A stretch of 64,000 bases of DNA from Unio delphinus (GCA_029339505.1 JAQISU010000057.1:4856001-4920000); one strand, 5' to 3'. Counted from the first letter of the stretch, positions 1 through 11,925 are shown. Made by a program: numbers and translations. The notes: generated by a model from the sequence alone, not told the origin.

Positions 1-122
1 TTGCAAGCTTTCTCACACAACTACATTAGCTGAATCTTAGACTCGAACCCACACAGACAGAGGCGAGATGGCAGTGATCTGTAACGGACAGCGCTTTAGA
101 CCACTCGGCTACTCTGGGCCCC
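1..122 (-). mobile_element. SINE-A, head part (cut by window edge)
   Basis: Read on the minus strand from about 122, this begins with a tRNA-like head: an A-box-like segment (GCCGAGTGGTCTAAAGCGC) followed by a B-box-like GGGTTCGAGTCT. It then runs into the family-specific body (GAAAGCTTGC) at the window edge. The same sequence recurs at 10081, 28714, 37471 and 58808, so it is an interspersed tRNA-derived SINE. The 3' part lies outside the window. Confidence 0.85.
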
Positions 123-589
123 CGTCTCACTGGGTGAAGTTGAAACACTGGGCAAAGTTGTGCAAAACCCTTGTCAACACGACCATTCATTCAGATAAAA
201 CAAACTGACCATGACTTTGGCACCATTGCATTGAGGACAAACTAGACCTCAGAATGAATGTGTGTTTTATTATAAATGTGTGAAGCTTCAAAGCAAATCT
301 GTAAGTATTATCCCAATTTACATATTTTTATTTATTTGTATAAAACAAGAAAATAATAACTCTAAATTCAAAATAGATAATTGTTTATTCAGTTTTAATA
401 TTATATATTCCCTCATAAAAAATCCAACAGCTTTTGGCAAAATTAATGTTTTTGAACAAAAAAAATATATTTTGTTTAAATTCTTAGAATTTTGAAGGTA
501 ACCCACATTTTTCAAGGCTGTATGAACCATACACTTTACACAGCATTCAGCTCTGCTAAGTCATGACACAGATGTGGGCAGTAGATGAA
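123..589. other. intron, no feature seen
   Basis: This is AT-rich intronic sequence of spire between a SINE and a minisatellite. Short open frames on both strands here have no recognisable content. Confidence 0.6.
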
Positions 590-1487
590 TTGTTCAAGTT
601 GAATCAATACTGTATCATGACCAAATGAAACACAAGAGTTGAATCAATACCATATCATGGCCATATGAAACACAAGAGTTGAATCAATACTGTATCATAG
701 TCATGTGAAATCCAGTAATTGAATCAATACTTATCATGGCCATATGAAACACAGTAGTTGAATCAATAATATATCATTGCCATGTGAAACACACAAGTTG
801 AATCAGTACCATATCATGGCCATGTGAAATCCAGTAATTGAATCAGTACTGTATCATGGCCATGTGAAACCCTGTAATTTAATCAATACTGTATCATGAC
901 CATGTGAAACATAAGAGTTGAATCAATACCGTATCATGGCCATGTGAAATCCAGTAATTAAATCAATACTGTATCATGGCTATGTGAAATCCAGTAATTA
1001 AATCAATACTGTATCATGGCCATGTGAAATCCAGTAATTAAATCAATACTGTATCATGGCTATGTGAAATCCAGTAATTAAATCAATACTGTATCATGGC
1101 TATGTGAAATCCAGTAATTAAATCAATACTGTATCATGGCCATGTGAAATCCAGTAATTAAATCAATACTGTATCATGGCCATGTGAAATCCAGTAATTG
1201 AATCAATACTGTATCATGGCCATGTGAAATCCAGTAATTGAATCAATACTGTATCATGACCATATGAAACACACAAATTGAATCAATACCATATCATAGC
1301 CATGTGAAATCCAGTAATTGAATCAACACTGTATCATGGCCATGTGAAACCCATTAATTTAATCAATACTGTATCATGATCATATGAAACACACAAGTTT
1401 AATCAATACCGTATCATAGCCATGTAAAACCCAGTAATTGAATCAATACCATATCATGGCCATGTAAAACCCAGGAGTTGAATCAAT
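590..1487. repeat. 40-bp minisatellite, about 22 copies
   Basis: The unit contains TTGAATCAATACTGTATCAT followed by GGCCATGTGAAATCCAGTAA and repeats every 40 bp with few indels. Copies in the centre (about 950-1250) are nearly identical, while both edges carry more variants (CACAAG for CCAGTA, CATATGAAAC). This is the pattern expected when unequal exchange homogenises the middle of an array. It lies in the intron downstream of the last visible spire exon. Confidence 0.93.
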
Positions 1488-2012
1488 GCCTTATCACTGA
1501 CAGTGACTTCCACCCCAATTTAAGTCAAAAGATAAACCTTCTGCCACTGAATCCTACTTATCTCATGCAATGCATTTCAAAATTAAAAAAAAAAAAAAGA
1601 AGCTGAGATATAAAATTGCAAAACGAACAAGTAATGAAAATTAAAAAAACACTAAGGAATACTCATTTTCATTTGAAAGATTAACATGTACATTGCTTGA
1701 ACAAAAGAATGCTTAAAGATAGCAGGGATGTCAATGCATAGTCTAAAATCAAACAGTGATCATAAAACAATACTCTTAATGGAGACCAGACACGTTAGAT
1801 TCGTTTTAAAAGGAAATTAATCCTTGTTCAATTTAGTAATGGTATCTGACTGGACAAAAATTCAAAGATACATAAATAATGTTGTCCTAGTAGTGCATGA
1901 TTTGATAATATATTTATTATTATTGATATAAATCTTCTCCTTGAGCTGGTTGATAATGTTTATTTGATATGAAAAAAAACTTATTAGGCAGGTTAGTGCA
2001 TGGCAAACTTAC
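1488..2012. other. intron, no feature seen
   Basis: This is intronic sequence with an A-rich run at about 1587. No exon, RNA gene or mobile element was recognised. Confidence 0.6.
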
Positions 2013-2099
2013 AGATCTGAGTGGGGGTCGAGATCGGATGAAATCTACTATCACAGCATGAGCATCATTCTTGATTTTAGGTGGAATGTCACCATTCAC
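2013..2099 (-). CDS. spire: spire exon: end of KIND domain (29 aa)
   Basis: This 87-bp phase-0 exon has a GGCTTTCAG acceptor and a GTAAGT donor. It encodes [14 protein letters not shown], then [15 protein letters not shown]. Vertebrate SPIRE has [27 protein letters not shown] at this position, so the exon closes the KIND domain. Translation past the donor gives unrelated residues and then intronic sequence, which supports the chosen splice site. The next exon should carry the basic linker leading to the first WH2 motif; it is not visible in 1-2012. Confidence 0.97.
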
Positions 2100-3645
2100 C
2101 TGAAAGCCAAACACATGCTAAATAAGTCAATGCAAACAAACTTTTACAAACAAGCATAATATTTCAAAACAGAGGATACAAAATACATGCAGATGGCAGT
2201 TTTCAAGAATCACATTCCATCATGACGAACGTATTCAAACCTGCTTAGGAGATCACCTTCATTAACCAATGTTTGTCAACAGCTACATTTTCAAGGTCAT
2301 TTTGTACCACCAAATAAATGACCTCTATTAAGCCATCTAAGGAGGACATTAAGCTTATTTTCTACAGGGACTGCTTACAACAGGTGTGACAACTCTACAA
2401 TTGTCTCACTACAAAGACTTCTGGAGTGTATGTCATTACCATAAATGCTATAATTCAGCCACAGAAGCCTCATACAGCTTTCTTTCATTACAGAACTGCT
2501 CATTATAGCACAATTTCCAGATATAATTTGGTCATGCCATGTACCACATGAAATGGTTTCAGATATATAAATGTTATTTTTACAAATATCAATTAACTTG
2601 AAAGATTTATTAAATGACATGATTCAAATTGAAAATCATTAAAACTTGCTTGTAAAATTATAGTTTTGGTCTCTAATAACCAGTAGCCATTACTGTAGTA
2701 TATGACTCAGCTCCTGTACTCACTTGAAGGCCATAAGATACACAGAAATTAGCAACAATACAAAGCCAATGTGCCTTAACTGAACCATTGAAAATTTAAA
2801 TCATGCACCACTCATAACAATGATGTTATACCTCTGCTAGCTGAGGCTACAAAATAATCCCATATTGGTTAATGGAGTAGCAAAATTACAGTCCAAAATC
2901 ATCAACAGTTTGTGTCACTTCTTACAAAGCATGAGCATCTATATGACATGGAACTATTTTGTGTGTCACCCTCATCTAATCTGAGACAATGTTCAAAATG
3001 GTGGCCTATTACTCTTAAATCATTTGGGACATTTAAGAGTCATTTGAACCAAGACCATGCATTTATTTTCAGGTGAAATAAACAAAGGTGACATGGTTTG
3101 TAACAATATGTATTCTTTATTATGAACATGAATAAAAGTTATGGAGAAAAAAAAAATGTGGATCACACCCAAATGCTCCACAGATAGATACAGGATCGAT
3201 TTAGTACCCCAATGACAAAGGAGGTAGGGGTACTAATATTTGTGTTAACATTACTTATAATTCTACTTATTGCTGCACCATAAATCTTCATCTCATTATT
3301 CTCCTTCCCTGCAGCACAAAAATAATCTTACACTGCTTATAACCATCTATTTTTTCTACCTCCCACTCAACAGTACAAGTTTTGCTTGAAATCAAACGAC
3401 TCTTGGCACTGGATGAATGAAATGGCAGGACCTAGGTTACATGGCAAGTTAACCTCTTATTGGAGTATTAAGCTGGGTCTGGCTGAATATTATGTTGGGC
3501 CTAGTCCACCACCAAAACTGCTATGTGAATATTATACCATGCTGGCTGAACAAAATAATCCATCTACTATTTGTGTAGATTGCTAAATCACCAGGTCACA
3601 ATGCTGCAGCTATCCAATTCTATCTGATGCTTGTTAAAATCTCAC
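2100..3645. other. spire intron, 1.5 kb, no feature seen
   Basis: This is the intron between the last two visible KIND exons. Open frames at 2375-2620 (minus) and 3386-3586 (plus) show no splice context or recognisable domain. Confidence 0.7.
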
Positions 3646-3804
3646 CATTATTCTGTTGAGCTTGAAACGTCCTAACCGTATGTCTTCCAAGAGAATCTCA
3701 AAAGGTGTAAGTTCAAATTCGATGGGAGATAGTTGAACATGCTCCACTTTTTTCAACCTGACTCCATTACGCAGCTCTCGCATGATCTGTACCCACAGCC
3801 GGGC
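3646..3804 (-). CDS. spire: spire exon: KIND C-terminal core (53 aa)
   Basis: This 159-bp phase-0 exon has a TTTTCCAG acceptor and a GTGAGA donor. It begins ARLWVQIMRELRNGVRLKKV, nearly identical to vertebrate SPIRE [20 protein letters not shown]. It continues with FELTPFEILLEDIR (vertebrate YQLTPYEMLMDDIR) and ends KLNRIM. This is the most conserved block of the KIND domain and alone identifies the gene. All substitutions relative to vertebrates are conservative. There is no frameshift or stop. Confidence 0.98.
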
Positions 3805-4039
3805 CTGGAAAATGTCAGTAGAACATGCATGCAGATATGAGCTACAACTATCTTAATGTACATAATACACTGCAGGCAAAACACAACAAATACAATTTCA
3901 AGCGATGTAACCATTATTTTCAAATCTAAGTGCTCTCAATCATCAAATTCTAAATCATATGAATTGTTACTACCATGTCAAGTTTAATTGGGGGGGGGGG
4001 AGGAGGGAGAGGTTTTATTTGCATCACCATACAAAGTAG

Positions 4040-4610
4040 ATAACTGCTGTTTAAGGGGAACTAATACCATACTAAGACATTTTTTAGAGGTTAACAGTGA
4101 CTGATACCTTATTGGGACTAATTTTTTAGATGGCCACTGTACTGACAGGATTTTTTTCAGAAGAGACATGACCCTTATTAGGACATGTTTTAAAGTAAAT
4201 AGCCAGTGTAGTTGCCACCTTATTAGGACTTCTTTTAAGATGGCCACTATGAATGACACCATATTAGGACTTATTTTAAATGTGAATGGCCCCTGTGACT
4301 GAATCCTTATTGGGACATATTTGAAGGCAGATGCCCACTGTAATTGACCTTATTGGGACTTATTTGAAAGAAGATGGCCACTGTAATTGACACCTTATTA
4401 GGACTTATTTAAAGGAAGATGTCACTGTGATTGACACCTTATTAGAACTTATTTTAAAGCAATGGCTACTGTGATTAAAACCGTATTATTAATTATTTGA
4501 CTTATTTGAAGGAAGATGACATTATTGATGCCTATTATGACTTATTTTTAAGCCAATGGTCACAGTGATGGACACCTTATTAAGATTTATATTGAAGAAG
4601 ACAATTATGG
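4040..4610. repeat. degenerate 45-bp tandem repeat
   Basis: About a dozen diverged units share CCTTATTAGGACTTATTT, then GAAGATGGCCACTGT and a short TGATTGACA link. The best-kept pair has a period of 45 bp. Divergence and indels indicate an old array. It lies in the spire intron upstream of the exon at 3646-3804. Confidence 0.82.
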
Positions 4611-5017
4611 TGAAATGCACATATAAATCTACTGGACATGCACATATAAATGCATTAAGAGTTAGATAGTAAGTATTCATTATTTTCAACTTCCAGTTTT
4701 ATTGTCATGTAATAAATTCAAAATAATTCATCATGAAAAAAAAGAAAGTATGATTATGATGTTAACATTTCCATCTAATGCTAATACTATTGCTATCATT
4801 ATAAAGCTCTCTACAGACGTGCTGTTAAGCCATCAAGAGAAATACTATCCAAGCAAATTACAATAATTACAAACACACATAAAGGATACAAGTGACAGTG
4901 GCAATTTACATGTTATATAAATGTCAAACAAGATCACACTAACAGCTGATAAAACACCCATCTTGTGACTTTTTCCCATCCATTGACCTAGGCCCATGAG
5001 TTGGGGACTTTATTAAA

Positions 5018-5706
5018 GGTGTGGATCTGGATAAATATCTCAATGTGTTCAAGTGACAGCCTGGATAAATATCTCAATATGTTAAAGTGACAGCCTTGAT
5101 AAATATCTCAATGTGTTAAAGTGCAGCCTGGATAAATATCTCAATGTGTTAAAGTGACAGCCTTAATAATTATATCAACAGGTTAAAGTGACAGCCTGAA
5201 TAAATATCTCAATGTGTTAAAGTGACAGCCTTAATAATTATCTCAACATGTTAAAGTGACAGCCTGAATAAATATCTCAATATGCTAAAGTGACAGCCTT
5301 GATAAATATCTCAATGTGTTAAAGTACAGCCTGGATAAATATCTCAATGTGTTAAAGTGACAGCCCAGATACAAATCTCAATGTATTAAAGTGACAGCCT
5401 GGATAAATATCTTAATGTTTTAAAGTCACAGCCTGGATAATTATCTCAATGTGTTAAAGTGACAGCCTGGATGAATATATCAATGTGTTCAAGTGACAGC
5501 CTGGATGAATATCTCAATGTGGTAAAGTGACAGCCTGGATAAATATCTTAATATGTTGAAGTGACAGCCTGGATAAATATCTCAATGTGTGAAAGGGACA
5601 GCCTGGATGAATATCTCAATGTGTTGAAGTGACTGCCTGGATAAATACTCAATGTGTTAAAGTGACAGCCAGGATAAATACTCATGGTTTTAAAGTGATA
5701 GCCTGA
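5018..5706. repeat. 34-bp minisatellite, about 20 copies
   Basis: The unit reads GATAAATATCTCAATGTGTT then AAAGTGACAGCCTG. The period is 34 bp with occasional one-base losses. Variants such as AATAATTATCTCAACATG occur in pairs, suggesting two-unit duplications. Confidence 0.93.
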
Positions 5707-5714
5707 CTTCAGTT

Positions 5715-6215
5715 ATCCCTTGTTCAGACTTTGACCTTAAGGAAGGACATGAATGAATATTCTAGACAATGTCAAGTGAAGATATAAAAAAGATACAAAA
5801 AGGACTGTTCATGCATAGAAATCACTGATTTATACATTCCTGTGTCATGATCATGACCTTTAGGAAGAGGTCACAAATATGATATATGACACAGTGCGCA
5901 AAGTAATGATATACAACGGTTTTAAAGTTTTATTAAAATATCTTCAGTGATTTATAAGTTATGATCCTGATAAAAATAAATGTCCAAGATACATTTACCC
6001 TTTTCTGTGACCTTTACCTTTAAACAAGCATATGGCCATGACATACAATGCAACATGATATATTATTGTCGGAATTACAGTTTCCCTTGCTGTGGCCATG
6101 ACCTTAATGCAGGAGGCATGATATTGGTATGTGCTCCACTACTCAGTCATACTATATATTTTGGAAAAGTTTCATTAAAATCTCTTCAACCATTACAAAG
6201 ATCAGAGAACCAAAT
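5715..6215. repeat. dispersed mollusc-type repeat with GTGACCTTTACCTT motifs
   Basis: Two similar sub-segments each carry a CATGACCTT or GTGACCTTTACC motif followed about 100 bp later by AAGTTT(T/C)ATTAAAAT and CTTCA. I recognise this as a kind of dispersed repeat common in marine invertebrate genomes. The exact family is unknown to me. The open frame at 5980-6243 lies inside it and is not a gene. Confidence 0.45.
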
Positions 6216-6224
6216 GTTCATGAA

Positions 6225-6385
6225 TGGACATATGGACCTTTAGACAGATACATGGATTTATGGATGGACATATAGATTTATGTATAGACATATGGAGCTA
6301 TAGATGGACACGGATTTATGGATGGACATATAGATTTATGCATGGACATACGGAGCTATAGACGAACATATGGATTAATGCATGT
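6225..6385. repeat. short GGACATA-rich tandem repeat
   Basis: Irregular repetition of TGGATGGACATATAGATTTATG and TGGAGCTATAGA gives a compound unit of about 54 bp in roughly three copies. Confidence 0.7.
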
Positions 6386-6734
6386 ACAATGTCTTAATAT
6401 AAAAGATCGAAGATGGTGTATAAAAAGTGTGATTTTTAACTGGCAGTTTTCCATGCATGAATGCATTGATATCAACCTAATTTGGAAATATAAAAAAAAA
6501 TCTAATTTATTTTCCTATCACTATGGATCCCTTTCTGAATACTCAAGTTTCATGCTTTTTATGATATTTCATTGAGCATTCTAGCAACTCTTTTATACAT
6601 CACAACATTTTGTATATTCAGTAATATAAAAAAGTAAACAAACAGCCAATCAACAAATCATACACCTGCTGAGGGCACAAATCACATCTATAACCTGCTG
6701 GAGCTTACATGAAATTATGCAAGAACATTAGTTA

Positions 6735-6905
6735 TAGTTCTTCTAGTTCAACTGGGTTTGACATAGGCTACAGTATTCCTAGTTCAAGTGGGTTTGACAC
6801 AGGTTATAGTATTCCTAGTTCAAGTGAATTTGACACAGGTTATATTATTCATAGTTCAACTGGGTTTGATATAGGTTACACTACTCCTAGTTCAACTGAA
6901 GCTTT
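6735..6905. repeat. 36-bp tandem repeat, about 4.5 copies
   Basis: The unit is AGTTCAAGTGGGTTTGACAC then AGGTTATAGTATTCCT. Because 36 is a multiple of three, one plus-strand frame stays open and reads as a 12-residue repeat (SSSGFDTGYSIP). It sits in a spire intron on the antisense strand and has no coding context. Confidence 0.88.
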
Positions 6906-7941
6906 GTTTATTAATAGTCAATCCTGTTAAAAACTATTTAACTGGCTGATGTGATGTTATAATAAATATGATTGGCAATAATTCATGATATTGCATCATA
7001 ATGACACCGTAAAAAGTTTTAATTGCATCTTGCAATTTAATGGTATTTTTGTTGTATTGAAAGAAGCTGACTTTCCCAATTTTGCACTAAATCATGAAAA
7101 TTGGAGACCCATGGATATTTATTGTTCCCAAGAAAAAGAATACAAAGAGAACAAATTTGGAAAAACTGAAAAACCAGAACTTTAAGATGAAAAGTTAGTG
7201 TTATTATTGCTGTCATATTTTTTTTCAATATTCACTTTGTCCTTGACTTTTATGCCTGATTTCATGTTTACAAAGACACCTAGTAAAATGAAACTTGACT
7301 AAGAGTCAACATTGAATAATCATTTTGCAGGAATGTAGCCAAATGTGCCAGTATGCTAAATCCAAAGAGTTAACAATAAAACTCAGTTCAGGTTAAAAGA
7401 TACACAAAAGAAGCAATACTGTGAAATGGAGAAACAAATATTCTCTTTATCAAATGCAACAATGACAAGGATACATTTATAAAGCAATAAATAATCAATT
7501 CTTGAATCATAGAAATAAATCCTGCCATCTTTTACATACCCCAGCAAAGGAGAAGGTTGTAAAACATGCATGATACCTAAGCAGACGGATATGATAATTC
7601 TAACCTATAAAATGTTATTGCATATTAACTACAGAATCTACTGTATAAAAAATATATCTTCTTGTACACACAGTAGCATAGATCATGTAGACAATTTAGA
7701 AAGGAAATTCTCAATCATATTAAATAAAACTGTGTGAGAGTAACAATCTTCTGAACCTTAAAAAACCTAAAAACATACATTAATATAATATACAGTATTC
7801 TCTAATGATATAGCATTCATTCATGTTAGAATATCATAACTAAGATCTGTAATATGCAGTTAGTTTTCAATCAATAAAATGCTCTTTGACTTGTACACTA
7901 ATGGCATTCCTGGGGCAAGAATTTATGTTTAGTACACTAAC
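6906..7941. other. spire intron, no feature seen
   Basis: AT-rich sequence leading to the GTTAGT donor side of the exon at 7942-8004. No repeat or coding signal was recognised. Confidence 0.6.
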
Positions 7942-8004
7942 CCAGTCTGACCGCTGCAGTTCACCCAGACTGATATCTTCATCCTGCTGAGTCTTGGCAA
8001 GTTT
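7942..8004 (-). CDS. spire: spire exon: KIND linker micro-exon (21 aa)
   Basis: This is a 63-bp phase-0 exon with a CCTTCAG acceptor and a GTTAGT donor. It encodes KLAKTQQDEDISLGELQRSDW, seen as KLAKTQQDED then ISLGELQRSDW. Vertebrate SPIRE has an equivalent charged linker ending in LEELKNADW just before the RFWVQVM helix, so ELQRSDW marks the correct position and reading frame. It is too short to stand out as an ORF and was found by joining splice sites with its neighbours. The linker is variable in length across the family; the C-terminal SDW/ADW end is its conserved part. Confidence 0.92.
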
Positions 8005-8279
8005 CTGAAGGGATAACAAAAGGATAAAAGTATAAGTTTATTCAAATGAATTAAAAAGTAAATCAAGTAAACTACAGATTAACGAAATGCAAGTTATCTG
8101 GACTTTTTAATTGTATGACTAACACTGTATCCATGGACACACTATTGAGCCTAAAATTACAAGTTATGTGCATAAAATACATGTTCCCCAATTTTGTCTA
8201 GATAATCAGAGATATACTATATAAACTCTGATAGTTCCCAACAGAAAATAACAGATATTCTTTTTTTAAAAAAAGCCTT

Positions 8280-8506
8280 TTAGGTTAATGTGAAAACTGC
8301 ATGAAATAAAGTCCAGTGAAACACATGGATCTCGAGCATATTTTAAAAAGCCTCTATGTTATTGTGACAACTGCATGAAATAAAGTCATCATTATATAGT
8401 GAAACACATGGATCTCGAGCATATTTTAAAAAGCCTCTATGTTATTGTGACAACTGCATGAAATAAAGTCATCATTATATAGTGAAACACATGGATCTCG
8501 GGCTAT
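8280..8506. repeat. 83-bp tandem repeat, about 2.7 copies
   Basis: Two full copies of a unit containing GTGAAACACATGGATCTCGAGC and GCCTCTATGTTATTGTGACA follow a shorter first copy that lacks ATCATTATATA. The two full copies are nearly identical, so the last duplication is recent. Confidence 0.9.
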
Positions 8507-8929
8507 AATTTAGATTTCTTTCACACAATTAATTTTTCCAGCATTTCACTGCAGGTATCATCATTATCTTGTAATCAAAAACACAAATAGTTTTCAAAAG
8601 ATGACAGGGTAACAGTTCTGTCCTTTAAGACTTGGATTACATTGTGATTCCAGAAATTTGTATCTAAAATAAATTCTGAATTCCCTTAAATTCCTTTACC
8701 ATACTTCTTTGTAAAGATCAGTATTATTTTGATTTTCACTTTTTCATGAATTTTATTTTTAGAAACAATGATTGCTGTCCCAAAATGACCATTTTGAATT
8801 CTACTAAACCACAAAGCCCAGATGAACAATACTCCACTCCCAATACATCAGGTTACCATATACTTTTGATTACAAATAGGCTCCATGTGCAAACTGCAGA
8901 CACCCATATTTGCCATTGCCTTCTGTGCC

Positions 8930-9484
8930 AGAAGATCTAGGTCCATGTAGTTTGTAAAGAGTAATCTAAAAAACATATAAACCCTGGTCTGACAGTGCAT
9001 TATGCATGACAGATCTAGGCCCATGTAGTTTGTAAAGAGTAATCTAAAAAACATATAAACCCTTGTCTGACAGTGCATTATACACGACAGATCTAGGTCC
9101 ATGTAGTTTGTAAAGAGTAATCTAAAAAACATATAAACCCTGGTCTGACAGTGCATTTTGCATGACAGATCTAGGTCCATGTAGTTTGTAAAGAGTAATC
9201 TAAAAAACATATAAACCCTTGTCTGACAGTGCATTATGCATGACAGATCTAGGTCCATGTAGTTTGTAAAGAGTAATCTAAAAAACATATAAACCCTGGT
9301 CTGACAGTGCATTATGCATGACAGATCTAGGTCCATGTAGTTTGTAAAGAGTAATCTAAAAAACATATAAACCCTTGTCTGACAGTGCATTATGTATGAC
9401 AGATCTAGGTCCATGTAGTTTGTAAAGAGCAATCTAAAAAACATATAAACCCTGGTCTGACAGTGCATTATGCATGACAGATCA
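8930..9484. repeat. 78-bp minisatellite, 7 copies
   Basis: The unit contains AGATCTAGGTCCATGTAGTT, TGTAAAGAGTAATCTAAAAA, ACATATAAACC and GTCTGACAGTGCATTATGCA. Copies alternate between CCTGG and CCTTG at one site, so the last amplification was probably by two-unit blocks. As 78 is a multiple of three, the minus strand has an open frame of 221 codons with a 26-residue repeat. This is a property of the repeat, not a gene. Confidence 0.94.
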
Positions 9485-10065
9485 GGATCTAGGTTGTTTG
9501 CACTTGTGTCCAACTCAAAAATGTAATATGGTGGTGGATGGAGACAGTAAAATCTACATAATTTTAAAAAAAAAGAAGAAGACCACAGAGGAATGAAATT
9601 GCTAATTCAGTAGAATCCTCTTTGTGAATATTTACTGTTGATTTGAAAGGGAAAATGTTACATAAAGGTTTTACTTTTTTTGCTATCTTTGACCATATTT
9701 AATGACAGATCAATTTCATGTATAGAAAACTGGGTCATCCAAAACATGATGTTATTAATTTTTGCCTCTATACTTGTTGTCAAAGTTAATAACATTTTCT
9801 GAGTTGTTCTTGAGAAGATACAAATTTATTTTAAGTATTTTCTATTTTCAGTCACAACTTATTGGACTATATATAGGAACCAAATATGTACAATGAAAAG
9901 GCTCTATGCTAGGATGCTCTGTGCCACTTTGGTTGAAATCACTCCAGTCATTTTTTTTTTCAAGTTGAAAACATTAAAAAAAAACCTATTTGGTGAATTG
10001 GCATAATTTTTAGAAATTAACAGAACCTTCTGGCAGTGTGCTTGTATCAAATCTGGTCAAATTCT
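9485..10065. other. spire intron, no clear feature
   Basis: Intronic, with homopolymer A and T runs near 9565 and 9950. The first 50 bp resemble the edge of the preceding repeat unit (GATCAGGATCTAGGTTGTTTG). Confidence 0.6.
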
Positions 10066-10080
10066 ATCAAGTGTTTTTAG

Positions 10081-10333
10081 GGAGCCCAGAGTGGCCAAAT
10101 GGAATAAAGCACTTTCCTTTACAGATCACTGCCATCTCACCTATGTCTGCGTGGGTTCGAGTCTAAGATTTGGCTAATGTAGTTATGTGAGAAAGCTTGC
10201 TAAAAGCTTCTCGTGGGTCGTGGATATTTCTGGGGGGTTTCCTGGGTTCTTCCTCCACCAATAATATTGGCTGCCATGTATGGCCTATCGTATGCTGAAA
10301 AATGGCATTAAACCCTACAACAACAACAGCAAC
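10081..10333 (+). mobile_element. SINE-A, full length with target duplication
   Basis: This has a tRNA-like head (GCCCAGAGTGGCCAAATGGA, A-box-like) and a B-box GGTTCGAGTCT, then the body AGAAAGCTTGC. The tail ends GCTGAAAAATGGCATTAAAC with a CAA-rich tract. It is flanked by ATCAAGTGTTTTTAG (10066-10080) and ATCAAGTGTTTTTGG (10334-10348), a 15-bp target-site duplication with one mismatch. It is pol III-derived and needs a partner LINE for retrotransposition (family knowledge). The minus-strand open frame over it is spurious. Confidence 0.95.
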
Positions 10334-10910
10334 ATCAAGTGTTTTTGGAGAAGACATTATTTCAAGCTTTCTATTATATTCAGTAAGGTGGTCATATTCA
10401 ATATCTGATGCAAACTTGCACGGCCTACATTCTGGCCAAAATGGTAAATTCCTGTTAAGACTGTTTTCTTCCATTTTAAAACTAATGACATTATATCTGA
10501 TCACATATTAGCAGCTCATAAGAACCTGAAATGCTTAAATGCCATCACGGTTTAGTGCTCTGCCAAATTTATTTGAAACTGATCCAGTGGGTTACTAGCA
10601 GAAGTTGATATTAGCGGTATATACTGTAAGACACATGATGGATGACAAACAATGGAACATGGATGGCAGATGACACAGTGGATACAGGGTCATACCTAAA
10701 TACAAATGGTTTAACAGCCAGGTGACCAAATAAAAACTTTAAATGTAACTTAGATCAATTTTTACAGTCATAGCCTATTCATACATGGAACTAAAAATTT
10801 TGACTATGTATTCCATTGAAAACATGAAGCAAATGTTTTTTTAGCAAGCATGCATAATTGTTTGCAAATAAGATGCTAATCTCTCCAAATGATAAAGTAA
10901 AGACAATTAC

Positions 10911-11036
10911 CTCCCTTCCCCTGGACATCTTATCCAGGAAGGTGAGAAGTTCAAAGGCCTCTGCCACCAGAGCTCGGCACACTGCTTTGTAATGGTGCAG
11001 TGCATCCTGCTGATTGGAGCAATGTTTGACGCAGTG
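10911..11036 (-). CDS. spire: spire exon: central KIND helices (42 aa)
   Basis: This 126-bp, phase-0 exon has a TTTATTTCAG acceptor and a GTAATT donor. It encodes HCVKHCSNQQDALHHY followed by KAVCRALVAEAFELLTFL and ends SRGRE. The segment HYKAVCRALVAE corresponds to vertebrate SPIRE HYQAVCRALFAE, one of the most conserved KIND stretches, and ELLTFLDKM to ELHTFLTKI. The exon lies in the KIND helical core that contributes to the formin-tail binding surface (family knowledge). It is separated from the upstream exon by the giant intron and from the downstream one by 2.9 kb. Confidence 0.96.
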
Positions 11037-11257
11037 CTGAAATAAAGCAGAACAAAAACCTTTTTATTAGTCTAATTAATCAAAATTGTTCTGTATACAT
11101 AGCAATGGAATACTGTTTCTAAACTGGTCAAAATTTAAAAAAACAAACACCTTTAATGATGGTTGCATCGTGCACAAACCCACTCATTACAATCTGCCCA
11201 CCAGGCCCTTACACACAATGAACTTTCTAGACCGTAGAAATGTGTCCATATGCCATG

Positions 11258-11925
11258 GATGCACTTGCCAATATGATCTAATTAAATCGTAATATTCCAG
11301 ATCAAAACAATGTGCTTACCAAATATGATGTAATTTAATGGCCAAGTTCCAGATCAAACCAATGTTTGCCAATACCATGTAACCAAATGGCAGAGTTCGA
11401 GATCAAAACAGCGTGCTTGCCAATATAATTTCATTAAATGGCAAATCTCCAGATCAAAACAGCGTGCTTGCCAATATCACTGTGTGTGCGTGTGTGTGAT
11501 TAGGATTTTTAATGTAGCTTTAACAATTTTTCAGTCACATCGCTATGATGTCTGCAGTGAGACAGTTTATAGCGATATCTAGCACTGGGGCATCATGCTG
11601 CAGACATGTACCATGATGTCCCACCCAATCACATTATCCTGACACCAAGCCGACCAGTCCTAACACTAACTTCTTAAAAAGGCAGCTGTTAGTACCATTT
11701 TTGTACGTCTTTGGTATGACTCGGCTGGGAATCGAACCATGACCTCCTGCTTCCGTGGCAGATGCTCTAACCACTAGGCCACCAATGTGATTCAATATCA
11801 AATTGTTATCAAATGGCAAAGTTTGAGATAAAAAAGCATGCTTACCAATATGATTTAATTAAATGGCAAATCTCTAGATCAAACAATGTGCTTACCAATA
11901 TGATGTAATCAAATGTTTTCAGATC
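11258..11925. repeat. 51-bp tandem repeat interrupted by a SINE-B
   Basis: The unit contains CCAGATCAAAACAGCGTGCT, TGCCAATATGATGTAATTAA and ATGGCAAATCT. About four copies lie left and two right of the SINE-B at 11480-11792. The register resumes at the break, so the SINE inserted into an existing array. Confidence 0.85.
11480..11792 (-). mobile_element. SINE-B, full length with target duplication
   Basis: On the minus strand this has a tRNA-like head (GGCCTAGTGGTTAGAGCATC), a B-box GGTTCGATTCCC and a body with GAGTCATACCAAAGACGTAC. The tail is AGCTACATTAAAAATCCTAATC followed by a CA repeat. It is flanked by CAATATCA at 11472-11479 and 11793-11800. Both flanks belong to the surrounding 51-bp repeat. 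Confidence 0.93.

Noticed and set aside
1920..2114. Extension of the Spire reading frame beyond 2013
   Set aside because: After the GTAAGT donor the translation loses all similarity and becomes intron sequence.
6709..6930. Protein with 12-residue repeats
   Set aside because: A 36-bp intronic tandem repeat antisense to spire, without splice sites or start context.
8848..9513. 221-residue protein on the minus strand
   Set aside because: It is the 78-bp tandem array read in frame; 78 is a multiple of three.
10081..11792. True tRNA genes at the A-box/B-box heads
   Set aside because: The heads are fused to SINE bodies with target duplications and do not form complete tRNA ends.
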